NCBI RefSeq assembly: GCF_011764565.1
Contig: NZ_AP022871.1
Location: forward strand, 9,796,320-9,860,319
DNA from: Phytohabitans suffuscus
GTDB lineage: Bacteria > Actinomycetota > Actinomycetes > Mycobacteriales > Micromonosporaceae
Direction: 5' to 3'
DNA length: 64,000 bases
A model generated the notes under the pieces. The model saw only the letters and a program-made list of their open reading frames with translations, was not told where the DNA came from and made no database searches. Positions 60,634 to 64,000 of the stretch are shown here, one piece after another. Every line of letters starts with the position of its first letter. Within the stretch, counting starts at the first letter, position 1. Position numbers and translations under genes: made by a program.

Positions 60634-60646
60634 GGTTACTATAACC
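60634..60646. promoter_or_regulatory. GGTTA-CTA-TAACC palindrome
   Basis: A 13-bp palindrome between the divergent CGNR and MFS genes, ending nine bases before the MFS ATG. Probable operator overlapping the promoter. Confidence 0.45.
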
Positions 60647-60655
60647 TCCTTACGC

Positions 60656-62058
60656 ATGACACAGGTTACGGCGATCGGGGTCGGGCCGGAGGGGCCCGGA
60701 CCGGAGGGGCCCGCGCCGGAGGGGTCGGCACCGGAGGGCACGGCGTGGGCCAACCGCGACTTCCGGCGGCTGTGGCTCGGTTCGGCCGTGTCGTCGTTCG
60801 GCTCGGAGGTGGCCGAGCTGGCCCTGCCGCTGCTGGCCCTGGTCACGCTGTCGGCCAGCGCCGCCGAGGTGGGGCTGCTGAGGGTCGCGCAGTTCCTGCC
60901 GTTCCTGCTGGCCACGCTGCCGCTGGGCGTGCTCGTCGACCGGCACCGGCGGCGGCGCCTGTCCTTCATGGTCGGCGCGGACCTCGGACGCTTCGCGCTG
61001 CTGGCGGTCATCCCGCTCGGGATCTGGGCCGGCGTCGCGCGGGTCGAGCTGCTCTACGTCGTCGTCTTCGCGGCGGGGATCCTCACGGTGCTCTACCAGA
61101 TCGCCGACTTCGCGTTCCTTCCCAGCCTGGTGCGGACCGACCAGCTCGTCGACGCGAACGGCAAGATCGCCGCTACCCAGTCCGCCAACGAGATCGGCGG
61201 GCGCGGGCTGGGCGGGCTGATCGTCCAGGCGGCGTCCGCCCGGTGGCGGTGGCGGTCAACGCGGTCGCCTTCCTCGTCTCGGCGCTCAGCCTGCGCCGCA
61301 TCCGGATCGAACGGACGGACACCGAACCGACGGACACCGAACGGACGGACACCGGGCCGGCGGATCTGGCCGGCGACGCCGGAGAGCGCCGGCCGGCGCG
61401 GGCCGGTGGGCCGTGGTCGGAGACCGTCGAAGGGCTGCGGGCGGCGCTGGGCAACCGCTACGTGCGTGCGCTGCTGGGCGAGGCGACCACGTTCAACCTG
61501 TTCAACGAGATGTTCATCCTCGGGCTGATGCTCTACGCCGTGCGCGGCCTCGACATCGGCGCCGCGACGATCGGGCTCGTGTTCACGGCGGGCGGGGTGG
61601 GCTCGTTCGCCGGCGCGTGGTTCGGTTCGCGGATCGCCGGGCGGTTCGGCTACGGGCGGGTCCTGCTCGTCACGCTGGTCCTGGGCAACACGGCGCCGGT
61701 CGGGGTCCTGCTGGTCGGGCCCGCCGGCGCCGCGGCGCCCGCGCTGCTGTGCGCCGTCTTCGTCGTGATGGGCGCCGGCATCGGCATCGCCAACGTGCAC
61801 GCGGTCAGCCTGCGGCAGACGGCCCTGCCCGAGCGGCTGCGGGGACGGGTCAACGCCGCGTACCGGCTGATCTCGTGGGGCGCGGTGCCGGTCGGTGCCG
61901 CGATCGGCGGCGTGGTGGCCACCCAGGCCGGGGCGTGGGCGGCGATGGCGACCGGTGCCGTCGGGATCGCGACCGCGACGCTGTGGGTCGGCTTCTCGGC
62001 CGTGCCCCGCCTGGCCCGGATCGCCGACGCCGGCTCGCCCGCGCCGGACGGTCGATAG
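60656..62058 (+). CDS. MFS exporter, EntS-like (frame broken)
   Basis: About 467 residues. A PEG-repeat N terminus (GPEGPGPEGPAPEGSAPEG) precedes RDFRRLWLGSAVSSFGSEVA, which is typical of the MFS_3 (enterobactin exporter-like) group; twelve membrane segments are likely, with the loop motif LVDRHRRRR. The frame shifts at the CCC run 61239-61241; one extra C restores it. A 15-bp repeat (RTDTE/PTDTE/RTDTG, about 61308-61355) lies in the central loop. No ribosome site precedes ATG 60656, so translation may be leaderless. Confidence 0.85.
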
Positions 62059-62071
62059 CGGTCGCGCGGGC

Positions 62072-63283
62072 TCAGCCGAGCAGGGTCTCGCCGATCCAGC
62101 CGCCCTCGGCGCAGCCGGGTGGCACGGCGAAGACCGCCGAGCCGATCGGGGTGATCCAGTCGTTCATCAGGTCGGCCTCGGCGAGGTTGCGCTGGATCGG
62201 CAGGAACTGCTCGCCCACGTCCCGCTGGTAGGCGGCGAAGACCAGCCCCATGTCGGGGCGGCCGTCCGGGCCGGGCGGCTCGTCGTAGTTGTACGGCCGG
62301 CGGAAGATCCGCTGCCGGTCGTCGTTCACGTGCGCGCGGGCGATGTGCGAGGTCTCCGGGATGACGGTCAGCCCGAGCTCGTTCGTGGCCGCGTAGTCCG
62401 GCGGGTCGTGCTCCCGGCCGCCGCTCAGCGGCGCGCCCGTGTCGAGCCGGCGGCCGACGGCGAACTCCTTGCCCGCGGTGTCGACCGCGTCCCAGGTCTC
62501 CATCTCGGCGCGGATCCGCCGTACGACGAGCGTGGTGCCGCCGCGCAGCCACGACGGTCCACTGTCGACCCACACCGCGCCGTCGAACTCGGGGCTGCCC
62601 GGCCGCGGGTTTCGGGTGCCGTCGAGCTGGCCCATGACGTTTCGCTGGGTGACGCCGTCGTCCTGGCTGCCGCGGCCGCGCCGGAAGCCGCGCTGTGTCC
62701 ATCGTGGACGGGCGAAGGCGAGGGTGTCCTTGAGCAGCATCCGTTGCGTGTGCGTCACGGTGAGCGGGTCGTCGGCGCACACCTGGATGAGCAGGTCGCC
62801 GCCGCTCCAGCGCTCCTGCAGGCGGTCGATGGCGAACGCCGGCAGCGGCGCGACCGACCGCGGCCGCCGGGCGTCGAGGCCGGCGGCGGCGAACAGCCCC
62901 GGGCCGAACCCGAACGTGACGGTCAGCCGGGCCGGGAGCGCGGCCAGCTCGGGCTCGGTGTCGGCCAGTGCCGGCCGCCCCTGGGTGAGCCGGGCGGCGT
63001 CGTCCGTCAGCAGCCGCATGAGCCGGCCGAGCGCGGCCCGGTCGACGCGGGCGGACAGGTCGAAGGCGAGGAACGCGGCGTGCGCCTGGGCCGGGGTGTC
63101 GATGCCGGCCTGGTGCGCCCCGTGGAACGGGACGGTCCGCGTGCCGTGCGCGAGCGGCGCGGTGACGGCGGTGACCGGGGCGTCCCGTTCCCGCCCGAGC
63201 GAGGCCGCGGCGGCGCCGGCCACCGCGCCGCCGGCGGTCAGGGCCCCGCCGGCCAGCAGGTGCCGCCTGCTGACCCGGCCCAT
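62072..63283 (-). CDS. DyP-type heme peroxidase, Tat-exported
   Basis: 403 residues: a twin-arginine signal SRRHLLAGGALTAGGAVAGA at the N terminus, then the DyP fold with GxxDGTRNP (MGQLDGTRNPRPG) holding the catalytic Asp, the heme-ligand His region SHIARAHV, and the conserved RRPYNYDE. It oxidises dyes or phenols or handles heme and iron outside the membrane. Its ATG shares one base with the stop of the upstream PCuAC gene. It converges on the MFS gene with a 13-bp gap. Confidence 0.92.
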   Translation of the reverse strand: MGRVSRRHLLAGGALTAGGAVAGAAAASLGRERDAPVTAVTAPLAHGTRTVPFHGAHQAGIDTPAQAHAAFLAFDLSARVDRAALGRLMRLLTDDAARLTQGRPALADTEPELAALPARLTVTFGFGPGLFAAAGLDARRPRSVAPLPAFAIDRLQERWSGGDLLIQVCADDPLTVTHTQRMLLKDTLAFARPRWTQRGFRRGRGSQDDGVTQRNVMGQLDGTRNPRPGSPEFDGAVWVDSGPSWLRGGTTLVVRRIRAEMETWDAVDTAGKEFAVGRRLDTGAPLSGGREHDPPDYAATNELGLTVIPETSHIARAHVNDDRQRIFRRPYNYDEPPGPDGRPDMGLVFAAYQRDVGEQFLPIQRNLAEADLMNDWITPIGSAVFAVPPGCAEGGWIGETLLG

Positions 63284-63873
63284 CAGCCCGCGCTCGCGCT
63301 CGGCGACATACCGTGCGTGCCCGGCTCGTAGCTCTCGTTGCCGCCGGCGAAGTCCTTGCCCAGCGCGGCGAACTCCATCGTCGCGCCGTCCGCGAACGTC
63401 AGCGTGATGGTGACTTCGGTGCCGGCGGTGACCGGGGTCCTGACGTCCATCAGCATCAGGTGGTCGCCGCCCGGCTTCAGCTCGTGGGAGCCGCCGGCCG
63501 GGATGGTGAATCCGCCGTCCTTCGGCCGCATCACCATCTTTCCGTCCACTGTGGCCACCTCGTGCAGCTCCACCGTCGGCGACACGGTCGAGGTCGCCTT
63601 GACCACCGTGACGTCCGCGCCCGTGGTGTTCAGCAGCGTGCCGTACGCGGCGGACATCCCGGACGCGGCGGTCTTGACCCACATGTCCTTCGCCGCCAGT
63701 GGCTGCCGCGCCGCCGCCGAGGCGGGTGCCGGGGACGCCGGCGTCGAGGCGCCGGCCGCCTGGGGCTCGGTGTCGCCGCCGCAAGCGCCGAGCAGCAGCA
63801 CGGCGGCCACGAGTACGCCGTACGCGCAAACCCGGCGTTGGTTCCCGCGTGCGGCCTTTGTCACAGTCATCAA
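63283..63873 (-). CDS. PCuAC copper chaperone lipoprotein
   Basis: 196 residues: a lipoprotein signal with lipobox LLGACGG, an Ala/Pro-rich spacer, and a PCuAC (DUF461) domain with the copper-binding pattern ELHEVATVDGKMVMRP followed by GGDHLMLMDV. It carries Cu(I) in the cell envelope. It is translationally coupled to the DyP peroxidase, a pairing seen in other actinobacteria. Confidence 0.9.
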   Translation of the reverse strand: MMTVTKAARGNQRRVCAYGVLVAAVLLLGACGGDTEPQAAGASTPASPAPASAAARQPLAAKDMWVKTAASGMSAAYGTLLNTTGADVTVVKATSTVSPTVELHEVATVDGKMVMRPKDGGFTIPAGGSHELKPGGDHLMLMDVRTPVTAGTEVTITLTFADGATMEFAALGKDFAGGNESYEPGTHGMSPSASAG

Positions 63874-63936
63874 CAGCCTTTCCCACGATCAGGCTCGGTC
63901 AGAAAGGTTGTCGCTGCCCGCCGGCGGAAAGTTCCC

Positions 63937-63974
63937 TTGACAATCCCCGGGGTGCAGGCGCTACGGTGGGCGCC
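63937..63974 (+). promoter_or_regulatory. promoter-like TTGACA / TACGGT
   Basis: TTGACA at 63937-63942 and TACGGT at 63962-63967, spacer 19, place the start of transcription at about the GTG 63975, suggesting a leaderless gene. Confidence 0.4.
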
Positions 63975-64000
63975 GTGAACCGTTACCGACTGCTGTCCGC
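63975..64000 (+). CDS. start of a gene cut by the right edge
   Basis: GTG AAC CGT TAC CGA CTG CTG TCC opens a frame (VNRYRLLS) directly after a promoter-like sequence and divergent from the PCuAC gene. Only eight codons are visible and no function can be given. Confidence 0.35.

Overview
The window is uniformly very GC-rich, with G/C-ending codons throughout. It carries large LuxR/SARP regulators, twin-arginine and multi-domain enzymes, and a Streptomyces-type mevalonate operon, so it comes from an actinomycete. A Micromonosporaceae-type host (Actinoplanes/Micromonospora) is my best guess, but no 16S or housekeeping marker is present to prove it.

About 1-41 kb is one biosynthetic gene cluster for a prenylated aromatic compound (meroterpenoid). 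Aromatic precursor genes: a GriI-type aldolase (cut by the left edge) with its own aspartokinase, pointing to 3-amino-4-hydroxybenzoate; a PhzE-type amino-deoxyisochorismate synthase, pointing to an anthranilate/phenazine-type unit; and a type III PKS (tetrahydroxynaphthalene synthase) followed by a cupin oxygenase and a PLP aminotransferase, pointing to an aminated flaviolin-type naphthoquinone. Isoprenoid supply: a complete mevalonate operon (mevalonate kinase, decarboxylase, phosphomevalonate kinase, type 2 IPP isomerase, HMG-CoA reductase, HMG-CoA synthase) behind a prenyl diphosphate synthase, plus a separate type 1 IPP isomerase. Coupling and tailoring: three ABBA-fold (NphB-like) aromatic prenyltransferases, two methyltransferases, an AMP-forming ligase, a DUF3050 (heme-oxygenase-fold) protein, a VOC protein and a YceI lipocalin. 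Control and export: two LAL/LuxR regulators, a SARP-ATPase regulator, a sensor kinase/response regulator pair and an MMPL exporter. Embedded genes of unclear relevance are a multicopper oxidase and small membrane proteins.

From 41 kb the window leaves the cluster. There is a single-chain acyl-CoA carboxylase of about 1,825 residues. It is followed by an island resembling a hypoxia/dormancy regulon: CBS-BON protein, pyruvate formate-lyase with activase, cyclic-nucleotide-binding protein, wax ester/diacylglycerol acyltransferase and zinc alcohol dehydrogenase. DosR-like palindromes lie in several of its promoters. The right end has a quinone oxidoreductase, an AlkB alkane hydroxylase, a CGNR regulator divergent from an MFS exporter, and a DyP peroxidase with a PCuAC copper chaperone.

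Two sequence-level facts stand out. First, at least thirteen reading-frame breaks occur; twelve are explained by one missing base, almost all in short G/C runs, so the assembly probably under-calls homopolymers and most split genes are likely intact. Second, the long non-coding gaps between 46.7 and 60 kb are built from a mosaic of dispersed repeats, including seven copies of a 48-bp palindrome (arms GATCGTGGTA / TACCACGATC) that I do not recognise from any described family.
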